DNA of 64,000 bases from Endomychus coccineus (GCA_958510875.1 OY294072.1:2604001-2668000), one strand, 5' to 3'; positions 1 to 8,759 are shown, counted from the stretch's first letter. The notes: generated by a model not told the origin, from the sequence alone. Made by a program: numbers and translations.

Positions 1-246
1 CAACAGTTGATACTTGGGCTGATACAACGACTTTGAGTATACGTAGACGTTTCTGAACTTTGCCCCATTTGGATTGAATAATAGCGATAACATCACGTTC
101 GTTTTACCACACCCACTAGGTCCACAAATTATAGCGCGAAAAGAGTCGGGTAACAATTAACCATGTTTACCTATGCGATTAGTAGTCGCCGACCCGAGGT
201 CTAAATTTTCGATGGGCAGTGTCTGCTCTTGTTGAACGGTCTTCAT
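1..246 (-). pseudogene. Packaging ATPase fragment of old Polinton B (5' part only)
   Basis: This is the N-terminal part of an FtsK/HerA-type genome-packaging ATPase, read leftwards and cut off by the window edge. The Walker A motif GPSGCGKT and the following NVMLSLL match the complete copies at 5077, 21982 and 54215. The start at 244-246 (MKTV) aligns with the MKIV residues of those copies. An in-frame TAA at 157-159 (codon 30) interrupts it just before the conserved LLP..RAIICGP stretch, so this copy looks dead. It points away from the PLA2/pX gene at 319, a divergent arrangement not seen in A, C or D. Confidence 0.75.
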
Positions 247-279
247 ATTGTGAGGTAGTTTGAATCTGATGATTGCTTT

Positions 280-314
280 TATAAATAGAAACGTTCGGAG
301 ATCGCGAGCTCAGT
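280..314. promoter_or_regulatory. Shared TATA plus TCAGT initiator between divergent B genes
   Basis: TATAAATA at 280-287 is followed 30 bases later by TCAGT at 310-314, five bases before the ATG at 319. This is the arthropod RNA polymerase II TATA/initiator spacing. The same TATA block reads TATTTATAAAAG on the minus strand, facing the ATPase start at 246, so one box could serve both genes. The predicted leader of the plus-strand mRNA is very short. Confidence 0.5.
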
Positions 315-318
315 ATCA

Positions 319-1079
319 ATGTTGATCTATCAGGGTGAAGGTCTGTTGAATTCGCTCATAAACAGTCTCCCGTTCGAAGTACATATTCCATCGTATCAAT
401 TCTGCGGGCCCGGTACTAAGCTACAGAAGCGACTTGCGCGTGGCGATAAAGGTGTTAATCCGTTGGATTCGGCCTGTCGCGAACACGACATAGCTTATTC
501 TCAGCACAAATCTTTAGAAGATCGTCATAAGGCCGATAAAATATTAGAGGACGCAGCTTGGCAGCGTCTAAGGACGCTAAGGCAGGCGAAAGACTAGCTA
601 GTCTATTGGTTACTGGAGAGATGAAAGTTAAACGTAATCTAGAAATGGGTCTTAAGAAACGTGCTGGTCGTCGTGGAGGATGTTGCTTTCGGAAAGATAT
701 AGTGGGACATATTTCTAAGTCTATGGAACCGTCTGCGTCGTTGCAGAAGTCTGCTATGAATGCATTGAAAGCTGCACGAATAGCTATTAAGCGAGTCGGA
801 GGTAAGAAGCGTGTTAAAGTACCACGCATAATACCCCTGCCGAAATCTGGAGGATTCCTCCCGTTTTTACTACCTATTTTGAAGGCGCTGGAGGCCTTAG
901 GGTCTGTGGCGGGTGGTGCAAGTGCCATCGCTAATGCTCGAAACGCCAAAAAGAAGCTTGAAGAGGATCAGCGTCATCATGCAGCTATGGAATCGTTAGG
1001 TAAAGGATTATACTTGCGGAAGAATGCGAAAGGTGGATTTGGGTTGTTTTTGAAGAAACAACAAAAAAACTTCCAATAG
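319..1079 (+). pseudogene. PLA2/pX-like minor capsid protein of B (frameshifted)
   Basis: This is a predicted virion protein combining a parvovirus-type phospholipase A2 domain with a basic, hydrophobic pX-like tail; in related viruses such domains help particles leave endosomes. The visible PLA2 parts are the calcium loop YQFCGPGT and the catalytic ACREHDIAY. The tail has Lys/Arg-rich stretches and a proline-glycine hydrophobic segment (GGFLPFLLPIL). The first frame runs from 319 to a TAG at 595-597. The matching downstream protein is in another frame (open from 558 to 1079), so one indel near 560-575 breaks the gene. It ends with an A AAA AAC heptamer at 1064-1070 that leads into the protease frame. 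Compare the intact copy at 8764. Confidence 0.8.
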
Positions 1080-1443
1080 AGCTGCCCAATAGACCGTTGT
1101 ACGATGTGGATTTGGTGCGTTTCGCGAAAAAAATGAAAATACCTCATTTTCGTGGTGTCTTTCTTTTCGAGACAATTTACCTAGGAAACGTCCTTGGAGG
1201 CAAGAATGTGCCATTTTGAATTTGGATTCGATCAAAAACAGCGGTACTCATTTGGTGGCCTTTAGAAAAATAAATAACCAAGTGGAATACTTCGACTCTT
1301 TTGGAAATTTAAAACCACCCAAGGAACTATTTCGATATTTGGGTGGTGGTGGAGTTAGAATTTTCTATACTAACGACGCTTATCAAAAGTATGATCAGGT
1401 GATTTGTGGACATTTATGTTTGAAATTCCTCAGTTCTACGTAA
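1064..1443 (+). pseudogene. Adenain-like maturation protease of B (frameshifted)
   Basis: This is a cysteine protease of the adenovirus maturation protease type, expected to cleave capsid precursors. Coding similarity to the copy in A begins straight after the heptamer at 1064-1070, in the -1 frame relative to the pX gene, and includes the shared KIPHFRGVF. An indel near 1160 moves the rest into the frame that ends at 1443. That part carries the catalytic His (GTHLVAF), the acidic residue (FDSFGNL) and the catalytic Cys in ICGHLCLKF. There is no ATG at the beginning of the conserved region. The internal indel makes this copy a pseudogene, but the frameshift-like entry point is the same as in A and C. 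Confidence 0.75.
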
Positions 1444-1462
1444 ACATCTAGAGTGAGCAGTC

Positions 1463-1933
1463 ATGTCTGAATCCTACGATAAATTTATCGGAAAGATTAT
1501 GCAACAACTTTCTGTTGATATTCAAAGACCTGGAATGCATGCAATCATCCGATACGTATATGATAATCTAATAAAAGCAATGGAAAAACCTTCAAGCGAA
1601 CTAAGCAAAAGAGACTTATTATTTCTCCCGATGGAATACATTCTAAAACATTTGGATTTGGTGTCTCTCAATCAGAATGAAGTTCCAAAATATATGTTGA
1701 AAACCCTTTACCATCATATGAGGTGTACGGAACATATCGACGAAGATTGCGATTGTCTGCCGCCTCCTCGCAAACTATGTTCGCAATGTTTATCTGAACA
1801 GATATCGAAGGTCATGGAGACCGAGGGAATAACACATCATGAGAAGCAGGTGTTGATTGAAGAAGTGTGCAGAGACGATCCATACTTTATGCGATCATAC
1901 TTATTCCATATATTAATGTGCAAATATAAATAG
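1463..1933 (+). CDS. Unrecognised 156-aa Cys-rich protein of B
   Basis: I do not recognise this protein. It is an open frame with an ATG, lying between the protease and penton genes of B. It is mostly helical in appearance, with a central cysteine cluster (CTEHIDEDCDCLPPPRKLCS), more cysteines nearby and a C-terminal helical stretch, so a small zinc-binding region is possible. There is no counterpart between the protease and penton of copy A, where the two genes lie about 50 bases apart. It has no stop codons or frameshifts although its neighbours are decayed. It ends 30 bases before the next ATG, with a TATA box in that gap. Confidence 0.55.
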   Translation: MSESYDKFIGKIMQQLSVDIQRPGMHAIIRYVYDNLIKAMEKPSSELSKRDLLFLPMEYILKHLDLVSLNQNEVPKYMLKTLYHHMRCTEHIDEDCDCLPPPRKLCSQCLSEQISKVMETEGITHHEKQVLIEEVCRDDPYFMRSYLFHILMCKYK

Positions 1934-1959
1934 AAATGTTACAATAAATTCTTATCAGT
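1925..1959 (+). promoter_or_regulatory. TATA/TCAGT core promoter of the B penton gene
   Basis: TATAAATA at 1925-1932 overlaps the stop codon of the preceding gene. TCAGT follows at 1955-1959 and the penton ATG is at 1963. Spacing and motifs match the promoter at 280-314. Confidence 0.5.
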
Positions 1960-1962
1960 ACC

Positions 1963-2661
1963 ATGCCGCAGTTATTCACGCTAACAAGCACCAACCATAT
2001 ATTCTCGTTCACACCGCAGAATTCGATCGAGTTGAAGCCTGATGAGCGATACTATTTGGCTTTGCTGGGATTCACTTCTTATAACTCTATACCGAATATC
2101 GAGAACGAGAAATTTTACTATTTGGGGGACGATGGAAAGACTTTGAAAACAATCGAAATACCTTCGGGTAACTACGAACTATCCGACATTGAAGAATTAA
2201 TTCGGAAAAGATTGAACGTGAAAGAAGATGTCTTCTCGCTGAAGCCCAATAACAAAACATTGAAGTGTGAGATATTCTATAAGAACCACGACATTTCGTT
2301 TGTTAAGGAAGATAGCCTAGGCAAAATATTGGGGTTTTCGCGTAAAGTCTTGAAAAAGGGCGTGGTGCACATGTCCGATTTACCAGTCAACATTATAAAA
2401 GTAAGCAACATCCGATTCGAATCAAACATTACCGTGGGAGCCTTCTACCGAGATAGACCTGCGCATACGATCTACTACTTCCCCATCACAGACGATCCTG
2501 GCTATAGAATTGTGGAACGTCCGAAGAATCCTCTATATTTACCAGTGTCAGATATCGGTGAAATTACCAACATCACCGTACTCGCCATAGATCTACATTC
2601 GAACCCGATAAATTTTCGAGGTGAAGAAAGTGTTTCACATCTACATTTACAAGAAGTCTGA
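1963..2661 (+). CDS. Penton-like minor capsid protein of B
   Basis: This is the predicted single jelly-roll vertex (penton) protein of the Polinton virion. It is 232 aa and aligns along its whole length with the copies at 9969 and 57229. Shared features are the N-terminal F(T)(L/I)T..... block, YY.AL.G...YNSIPNIE, the IP(S/T)G(N/S)YEL(S/T)DIE segment, the ISFVKEDSLGKILGFS region and the closing NFRGEE. The ATG at 1963 sits just after a TATA/initiator pair. The frame is intact, unlike most B genes. The penton call rests on known Polinton gene order (protease, penton, major capsid) and family resemblance recalled from memory. Confidence 0.7.
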   Translation: MPQLFTLTSTNHIFSFTPQNSIELKPDERYYLALLGFTSYNSIPNIENEKFYYLGDDGKTLKTIEIPSGNYELSDIEELIRKRLNVKEDVFSLKPNNKTLKCEIFYKNHDISFVKEDSLGKILGFSRKVLKKGVVHMSDLPVNIIKVSNIRFESNITVGAFYRDRPAHTIYYFPITDDPGYRIVERPKNPLYLPVSDIGEITNITVLAIDLHSNPINFRGEESVSHLHLQEV

Positions 2662-2670
2662 GAACAGAAT

Positions 2671-2817
2671 ATGGGATTAGTTGTTGCTGTGGGTAATAAA
2701 AGAACCTCACACGCTTCATATCCATCAGTCTTCAACAAAACACCGAAAGTGCGAGAGCTAACCCTCACCAAAGCCAAGCGATTAGTTCTACAATCTTTAG
2801 GGTTTCGCCTTAAATAA
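2671..2817 (+). CDS. Small conserved 48-aa protein between penton and capsid genes (B)
   Basis: This is a short basic ORF lying between the penton gene and the capsid ATG at 2822. It begins MGL and ends LQSLGFRLK. The equivalent ORFs in A (10793) and D (58047) occupy the same place, also begin MGLDFSNKR and contain the similar FLKSLGYNVGK. Similar position, start and C-terminal motif in a diverged element argue that it is real. Its function is unknown; a small core or assembly protein is a guess. Confidence 0.5.
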   Translation: MGLVVAVGNKRTSHASYPSVFNKTPKVRELTLTKAKRLVLQSLGFRLK

Positions 2818-2821
2818 AAAA

Positions 2822-2941
2822 ATGCTTAATAAGCGAAAGTTTGGTGGTGTAGATGTTGATGGTGGAGATAACAATGTTATCTCATCAATTTTCGATTTAT
2901 ACCAGCAGCCGAAATTCGATGAGTCGATTCGGAAAGCTGAG
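2822..2941 (+). pseudogene. Major capsid protein of B, 5' part, interrupted by element A
   Basis: These are the first 40 codons of a double jelly-roll major capsid protein, starting four bases after the small ORF. The reading frame is open up to 2941, the exact left boundary of element A. The rest of the gene resumes in frame at 15815, after the duplicated GCTGAG at 15809-15814. The gene was therefore intact at this point when A integrated. The 3' part has since collected stop codons. Confidence 0.85.
2936..2941. repeat. 6-bp target site duplication of element A, left copy
   Basis: GCTGAG here is repeated exactly at 15809-15814, on the far side of the inverted repeats. Polintons are known to make 6-bp duplications on integration. 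Confidence 0.9.
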
Positions 2942-4665
2942 AGTAGATGAACTGGGCTAGTTCTCGACCAGGATATCCGGTCTCCACTTCCGGTCTAGCT
3001 GTCGATGTGCATCCGGTGCATGAGCTCGTCCTTATCAGTTTTGAAAGGATGTAGGTGATAAGGATTTTATTTTATTTGTAAAGAGTATACAGGGTGTGTT
3101 CAAAAAGTGTGTCACATGTACAGAGTCACGTGACTAACACATGGCAGCATGGCGGCCCTAAGGTCCAACTGTCATGACGACCATAAGGTCCAGCTGTCAT
3201 GGCGACCATAAGAACCAGCTGTCATGGCGACCATAAGAACCAGCTGTCATGGCGTCCATAAGGACCAGCTGTCATGGCGACCATAAGGACCAGCTGTCAT
3301 GGCGTCCATAAGGACCTGCTGTCATGGCGACCATAAGGACCAGCTGTCATGGCGTCCATAAGGACCTGCTGTCATGGTGACCATGAGGACCAGCTGTCAT
3401 GGCGACCATAAGGACCAGCTGTCATGGCGACCATAAGGACCAGCTGTCATGGTGGGTATAAGGACCAGCTGTCATGGCGACCATAAGGACCAGCTGTCAT
3501 GGCGGCCATAAGGACCAGCTGTCATGGCGGACCTAAGGTACAGATTTCTTCGTAGAGATGTCGCCATCAAGTGACAGCTATCATGGCGGACCTAAGGTAC
3601 AGACTGCTTCGTGGAGGGGGCTCCGCCCACCTCTAGGAAGCAATAAGGACCAGCTGTCATGGCGGACATAAGGACCAGCTGTCATGGCGACCATAAGGAC
3701 CAGCTGTCATGGCAATCATAAGGTACAGGTTGCTTCGTGTAGGTGTCACCACCAAGTGACAGCTGTCATGATGACCATAAGGTCCAGCTGTCATGGCGAC
3801 CATAAGGTCCAGCTGTCATGGCGAGCATGAGGTACAGCTGTCATGGCTACCATAAGGTCCAGCTGTCATGGCGACCATAAGGTACAGCTGTCATGGCGAA
3901 CCCAAGGTACAGACTGCTTCGTGGAGGGGGCTCCGGCACCTCTAGGAAGCAATCTGTACCTTTGGTCCAAAGGTACAGGCTGCTTCATGGAGATGTCACC
4001 ACCACGTGAAAGCTGTCATCGAAGGTACAGAATGCTTCGTGGAGATTTTGCCACCACGTGACAGCTGTCATGGCGACCCTTGGGTATAGGCTGCTTCATG
4101 GAGATGTCGCCACCACATGACAGCTGTCATGGCGGACCAACGGTACAGGTTGCTTCGTGTAGGTGTCACCACCACGCGACAGCTGTCATGGTGAGCTAAA
4201 GGTACAGGCTGCTTCATGGAGATGTCGCCACCACATGACAGCTGTCATGGTGAACCAAAGGTACAGGTTGCTTCGTGTAGGTGTCACCAACACGTGACAG
4301 CTGTCATGGTGAGCTAAAGGTACAGGCTGCTTCGTGTAGGTGTCACGTGACAGATGTCATGGCGGACCGAAGGTACAGGCTGCTTCGTGTAGGTGTCACC
4401 ACCACGTGACAAAGACTGCTTTGTCATTGTTTCAATCCGGCGACCATAGTTTACGAACGATGATGACGTCACTGCTTCGAACCGATGACAGTAACTGATT
4501 CAATCCGGCGACCATAGTTCACGAACGATGATGACGTCACTGCTTCAAGCCAATGACAGTAACTGATTCAACCCGGCGACCATAGTTACGAACGATGATG
4601 ACGTCATCATCGTTCACGAACTATGATGGGCTAATGAGGAATAAAATGTGAATAATCATAATGAT
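2942..4665 (+). repeat. Left terminal inverted repeat of A, made of tandem repeats
   Basis: This pairs in reverse complement with about 14222-15808. The outer 200 bases are unique sequence. From about 3140 to 3900 a 25-bp unit (GGACCAGCTGTCATGGCGA plus CCATAA) is repeated about 30 times. Mixed longer units with AGGTACAG.CTGCTTCGTG follow to about 4420. Three units of roughly 70 bp then carry TGACGTCA and ACGAACGATGATG. The 25-bp unit centres on CAGCTG and often on the palindrome TGACAGCTGTCA. Short open frames here are repeat translations, not genes. Confidence 0.85.
4581..4628. repeat. Palindrome centred on TGACGTCA at the inner edge of the left TIR
   Basis: Positions 4590-4615 form a perfect 26-bp palindrome centred on ACGT. 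With one small mismatch it extends to about 48 bases (4581-4628), with CATAGTT and AACTATG in the outer arms. The same structure stands at the inner border of the other TIRs (about 14268-14312, 23165-23210 and 53430-53470). Confidence 0.75.
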
Positions 4666-4708
4666 TGTATTACATTCATACACATGTTTTTTCGCATGAT
4701 TCAACACA

Positions 4709-4955
4709 TGCTTTAACATTCAGACAAGTGTTTCAACATTCAGACACGTGTTTCAACATTCAGACACGTGTTTCAACATTCAGACACGTGTTTCAACATT
4801 CAGACACGTGTTTCAACATTCAGACACGTGTTTCAACATTCAGACACGTGTTTCAGACACGTGTTTCAACATTCAGACACGTGTTTCAGCATTCAGACAC
4901 GTGTTTCAACATTCAGACACGTGTTTCAACATTCAGACACGTGTTCCAGCATTCA
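4709..4955 (+). repeat. 20-bp tandem repeat with CACGTG cores
   Basis: The unit CAGACACGTGTTTCAACATT is repeated about a dozen times between the TIR and the ATPase promoter. Each unit has the palindromic E-box CACGTG. Variants drop ten bases (TTTCAGACACGTG). The repeat is open in all three forward frames, which gives spurious ORFs. A longer version lies at 53550-54085 and a decayed one at 22820-23010, each in front of the ATPase gene. Confidence 0.85.
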
Positions 4956-5050
4956 TACCTATTTAACATGTATTTGATACCTGATTTTGACAGAACCGTA
5001 GAAGCACCTAACCGCGTGATCAGACATACACAATATAACATCATCATCTA

Positions 5051-5058
5051 GTATATAA
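5051..5058 (+). promoter_or_regulatory. TATA box of the A ATPase gene
   Basis: TATATAAA lies 26 bases before the ATG at 5077. The block AGTATATAAACAAA is conserved in front of the ATPase copies in C and D. An initiation site about 30 bases downstream would fall at or just after the first ATG, which favours the ATG at 5113 as the working start. Confidence 0.5.
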
Positions 5059-5076
5059 ACAAATTCTTATTAACAT

Positions 5077-5802
5077 ATGTTCCAGTATGATTTCGATTCG
5101 CCTTCAGGCATGATGAAGATTGTTGAGCAAAAAGACTCGTTGAGCATTATGAACTTAGGGTCAAGCAATGAGAATGTTGAACAACCACAACGTCACAGCT
5201 CTTTGCTGCCTAATACTCTACGAACAATAATCTGTGGTCCAAGAAATTGTGGGAAAACAAATGTGATGTTATCTCTATTGTTAGATGCAAACGGTCTGAA
5301 ATTTGAAAACGTGTACATATATTCAAAGTCTTTACACCAACCAAAATACCAGTTACTAAAGGAGACATTGAAGAAAATTGAGGGGCTTGGATATTTTCCT
5401 TGTACCGAAAGTGATGAGGTCATAGACCCCACAGAAGCGAGGCCTAATTCAATCATAATATTCGATGACGTGATGTTTGAGAAACAGGAGAAAATTCGTG
5501 CTTATTTTTCAAGAGGGAGACACAACTCAATTGATAGTTTCTATCTTTGCCAGTCTTTTGCTAAATGTCCAAAACATGGATTGCGCGACAATGCCAATTG
5601 CTTGATTATTTTCAAACAGGATGAGCTCAATTTGAAACATATATTCACCGATCATATAAGTACCGACATGTCACTCGAAAAATTCAAAGAGATATGTAGC
5701 GTATGTTGGAAAGATAAATATGGATTCCTTATGATAAACAAAGACTGTGATATGAACAAAGGACGTTATCGCAAAGGTTTTGATAGTTATATATACATCT
5801 AA
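5077..5802 (+). CDS. FtsK/HerA-type genome packaging ATPase (A)
   Basis: This is the predicted motor that pumps element DNA into capsids, one of the core Polinton proteins. It is 241 aa. Walker A is GPRNCGKT (residues 54-61), Walker B is SIIIFDDV (about 126-132), and a conserved YLCQSFAKCPKHGLRDNA segment follows. The first ATG gives the residues MFQYDF. All four copies share a second start region (MKIV or MKTV, here Met13 at 5113), and the TATA position fits that better. The gene leads a same-strand series that continues with the DUF8207-like gene 42 bases later. The frame is intact. Confidence 0.8.
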   Translation: MFQYDFDSPSGMMKIVEQKDSLSIMNLGSSNENVEQPQRHSSLLPNTLRTIICGPRNCGKTNVMLSLLLDANGLKFENVYIYSKSLHQPKYQLLKETLKKIEGLGYFPCTESDEVIDPTEARPNSIIIFDDVMFEKQEKIRAYFSRGRHNSIDSFYLCQSFAKCPKHGLRDNANCLIIFKQDELNLKHIFTDHISTDMSLEKFKEICSVCWKDKYGFLMINKDCDMNKGRYRKGFDSYIYI

Positions 5803-5844
5803 CATGTATATATACTTTCATTTGAAATAGACAACCCGCTCAGC

Positions 5845-6909
5845 ATGAACGTGGGTGTGAGTAACACGCTTAAAGAAAAACAACAATTGAAGAAAAAAAT
5901 TTGGGAGTTAGCAAACGTTGTGAGGAAAAAATATATGGCTGTGAAATTGGGTAAAGCTGAAAATGATGAGATTCTAGATAATATGTTCAGGAATGTATCT
6001 AAACCTCTGGAGGAAATTGCGAAAAATGCTGAAATAATCAAACAAAATTCGTTGGTTAAACCTAAAAGTATTGTTTCTACAGCAACACAAATGGAGAACA
6101 TACCAATCCCAAATATTGTAACTGAAGGGGAAGAGTTCGTATATAACCCCCAAAATACTGAGGAGGATGTGTTTACCCTCGAACTTACTATCGATCAGAT
6201 TCGTGAAGAATTCAGAAAACATAAGAAAGATAATGCAGAGGCTACAGAGGAGTTTCTGCAACAATACCCCACATTAGCACGTTATTACTTGGAAGGATTC
6301 CTATTGGATGATGATGTCAAGAAATACGATGATAGAATGGGATTGCAATATAATTCAACTTAAGACAAATGGTTCATGGGTAATCAACCTATAGAAATTG
6401 ATAGTGAGAGTAATATAATTATCAAGGGTACTCCGTTCAAGGGTACCACAGGACTGTATAATTTGATATTTTATAGAGATGTTCTACCTGATACTTACAC
6501 TGTGGAAGATGGGAAAAATTACAGTCAAATGATGGAAATGACTAGTGCCCATAGGCGTAATAACGATCCAGCTGATCGAATAAGAAACATTGTAAAATAC
6601 AAAAATGTACTGAAACCTTTGATTAATTCCATGAAAAGACCCAGAGCCAAAACATACACTGGAAGTGCATATATCAAAAATGATATGCTTGAATATAACG
6701 AGAAACCTATCGAATATGTTTATTGGGATGACGTTAACGAAATTGTGGATGGACTGAGACTTCTTGTTGCATCCTCGCATGCAGGTAACCATAATCATCA
6801 CAATGAGATAATCTCTATAATAGAAGAATTGATAGAGGCAGGAGTGATTGAACAAAAACCAGGTGTAAGACAAATTCATCTCAGTTATAAAGATGGTTTC
6901 AATGGATAA
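5845..6909 (+). pseudogene. DUF8207-like Polinton protein of A (one nonsense codon)
   Basis: This belongs to a family I associate with DUF8207 proteins of arthropod Polintons; its function is unknown. It has an N-terminal Lys-rich coiled-coil-like stretch (about residues 8-50), an acidic middle, then a conserved core with FMGNQPIEID and FKGTTGLYN. One frame runs from 5845 to 6909 and is interrupted only by a TAA at 6361-6363, where copies C and D have TTA. A single base change therefore separates it from an open gene. Its 3' end overlaps the next ORF. Copies C and D instead share a 10-base deletion near codon 50. A core or packaging role is possible but not shown. Confidence 0.65.
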
Positions 6910-7547
6910 GTTTGGCAGAGCCTCCTCTTCCATGTGGATATATGATACAAATGTATTTAATAATAATTTCAAACAAGTTCACGGACAAGGATTATTCCTA
7001 ACGAGCGATGGAAGTTATGTTATGGAAAATCGTAGATTGTGCAACGAAAAATCACCGAATGATGATGGAGATGTTGCAAATAAAGTATATGTTGATAAAT
7101 TAACACACAAACTGAATCTGAAAAACGGAAAACAGTCTTAAAGATACCTTCAATGTTAGGGTTGATAATTTGATCAAAGATATCAACGAGGATCTGGATG
7201 AACATAACTTAACGAATGACAAGGTTATTCTCAACATTGATAAACATCTGATGGACATTCAGAATAAATATAATGGAATGGGGATCTATATAAAATCAGG
7301 GTATAAAACAATCAGTGATAGTGTGAGGGAAAACAGAAATGAATTGAAAGAGATCAATAACACATTTAACAGTGTGAACATGCGTCTAAATGACATTACT
7401 AGTAAAGTGGAGGCGTTAGAACGACGGATGACATCTGTGGAACCTTCTAAGAAGAGACCCTCATCATCCACAACAACAAAGCAGGGCTCTGTGAAACGTA
7501 TATCTCCAAATCCTGTGAATATACCCAAAAAATTAATTCTACACTAG
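6893..7547 (+). pseudogene. Fibre-like coiled-coil protein of A (frameshifted)
   Basis: This is a candidate receptor-binding fibre or spike. The N-terminus is followed by LCNEKSPNDDGDVANKVYVD, a pattern like the N-x-x-P...DAA.K.YVD repeat of phage tail-fibre proteins. A long heptad-rich helix comes next, then a Ser/Lys-rich tail. Overlap with the upstream gene and a second ATG at 6902 (MDKFGR), whose sequence ATGGATAA contains the upstream stop, suggest stop-restart translation. An extra A near 7125 shifts the frame (stop at 7139-7141, reopening from about 7150). Copy C at 20248-20901 is uninterrupted. The fibre role is inference. Confidence 0.6.
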
Positions 7548-7564
7548 ATTTCCACATTGATAAG

Positions 7565-8488
7565 ATGAGTAGAGAACAAGTTGTGCATGAGCTTCATAAG
7601 CCGAGTAGGAAGAATTTCAAACGACGCAGAACGATCATAAAAGGTTTGGATGATTTGTGGCAAATGGATCTGGCAGAAATGGGTAATTACGCTCGTGAAA
7701 ATAGAGGATTCAAATACATTTTGATTATGATCGATTGTTTCTCGAAATTTCTATGGACACGCCCGCTGAAAACAAAATCAGCCGAAGAAGTTCGGAAAGC
7801 GGTCAGTTCTATATTGCTAGAAGGACATCGTAAGCCTAGGAATCTGCAAAGCGATCAGGGAAAAGAATTCTTCAATAAACACTTTAACGATCTAATGAAG
7901 AAACATAATATCAATCATTATAATACGTATAGTGTGAAAAAAGCAGCCATTGCTGAACGTGTCATTCGAACGTTAAAGGAATCGCTCTACAAACATTTCA
8001 GTCTCAGCGGGAAATACAAATGGCTTGATATACTTGAAGAAACCACAGAAAAATATAATAAACGTAAACATAGTACTATAAATATGGCTCCAGTAAAAGT
8101 GACGAAACAGATTGAGAGCGAGATATTGAAGCGATCCTACTCACACATCAAGTTAGCTCTGCCTCACAAATTCAACGTAGGAGATGTGGTACGAATAAGT
8201 AAGGCTAAACATATTTTTGAGAAGGGATTTACGCCCAATTGGAGTACGGAATTATTTAAAATCATCAAAGTAAAAATTACCAACCCGGTCACATATCTAC
8301 TAGAAGATATGACCAACGCACCAATCAGCGGCTGTTTCTACGAGGAAGAATTACAGAAAACAAAACAACCCGATGTGTATTTAGTCGAAAAAATATTACG
8401 AAAGAGGAGGGGTCAACAGTATGTGAAATGGTTGAGTCTAGATAATAATCACAACAGTTGGATCAATAATTCGGATCTCGTTCAATGA
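7565..8488 (+). CDS. Polinton rve-type integrase with chromodomain (A)
   Basis: This is a retrovirus-type DDE integrase, expected to join element ends to host DNA and make 6-bp duplications. It is 307 aa. The catalytic residues are Asp35 (LWQMDL), Asp97 (QSDQGKEF) and Glu131 (AIAERVIRTLK). A basic middle follows, and a chromodomain-like C-terminus at about 271-307 (VEKILRKRRGQQYVKWL, then NSWI). No HHCC zinc finger precedes the core. The frame is open. The copies in C and D are damaged, so this is the best integrase in the window and could have driven A's own insertion. Confidence 0.85.
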   Translation: MSREQVVHELHKPSRKNFKRRRTIIKGLDDLWQMDLAEMGNYARENRGFKYILIMIDCFSKFLWTRPLKTKSAEEVRKAVSSILLEGHRKPRNLQSDQGKEFFNKHFNDLMKKHNINHYNTYSVKKAAIAERVIRTLKESLYKHFSLSGKYKWLDILEETTEKYNKRKHSTINMAPVKVTKQIESEILKRSYSHIKLALPHKFNVGDVVRISKAKHIFEKGFTPNWSTELFKIIKVKITNPVTYLLEDMTNAPISGCFYEEELQKTKQPDVYLVEKILRKRRGQQYVKWLSLDNNHNSWINNSDLVQ

Positions 8489-8725
8489 ATCCATCATTGA
8501 TCATTTGGAGATTATTAGGAACAACAAATAGCTGGAATATTATTGACTCGAGGGTATGGTTATTATAATAGAACAAAAATTCCGTGAATATGAGGGTGAA
8601 TCAAGAGTGAAGATTGATTTGAAACATATATTGTTAAGATTATACTTAAGTCTTTTGTATTGAGAAAATTTTGAAATTAATAAAAAATATTATTTTGAGA
8701 TCTTTGATCTTTCTCCTTCCCCTCG
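8489..8725 (+). other. Gap between integrase and PLA2/pX genes of A
   Basis: This is AT-rich DNA with no ORF. A possible poly(A) signal (AATAAAAAATATT) lies near 8680. The same sequence, inverted, is found at 19027-19305 in copy C. Confidence 0.4.
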
Positions 8726-8759
8726 TTAAATAACGGTGCAATCTTGAATTTTCATCAGT
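8726..8759 (+). promoter_or_regulatory. Weak TATA plus TCAGT initiator of the A PLA2/pX gene
   Basis: TTAAATAA at 8726-8733 and TCAGT at 8755-8759, five bases before the ATG at 8764, repeat the layout seen in front of the B copy. Confidence 0.4.

Noticed and set aside
455..949. 164-codon minus-strand ORF (similar ones at 8970-9500 and 18396-18821)
   Set aside because: It is the complement of the PLA2/pX gene; codon-level conservation favours the sense frame, which carries the PLA2 catalytic motif.
3140..3900. CRISPR array
   Set aside because: The 25-bp units are directly adjacent without unique spacers, and the context is eukaryotic.
4665..5051. Open frames of up to 203 codons in the CACGTG repeats (also 53493-54189)
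   Set aside because: The 20-bp unit is free of stops in all forward frames and translates to a repeating FRHVFQHSDTC; no promoter, no conservation beyond the repeat.
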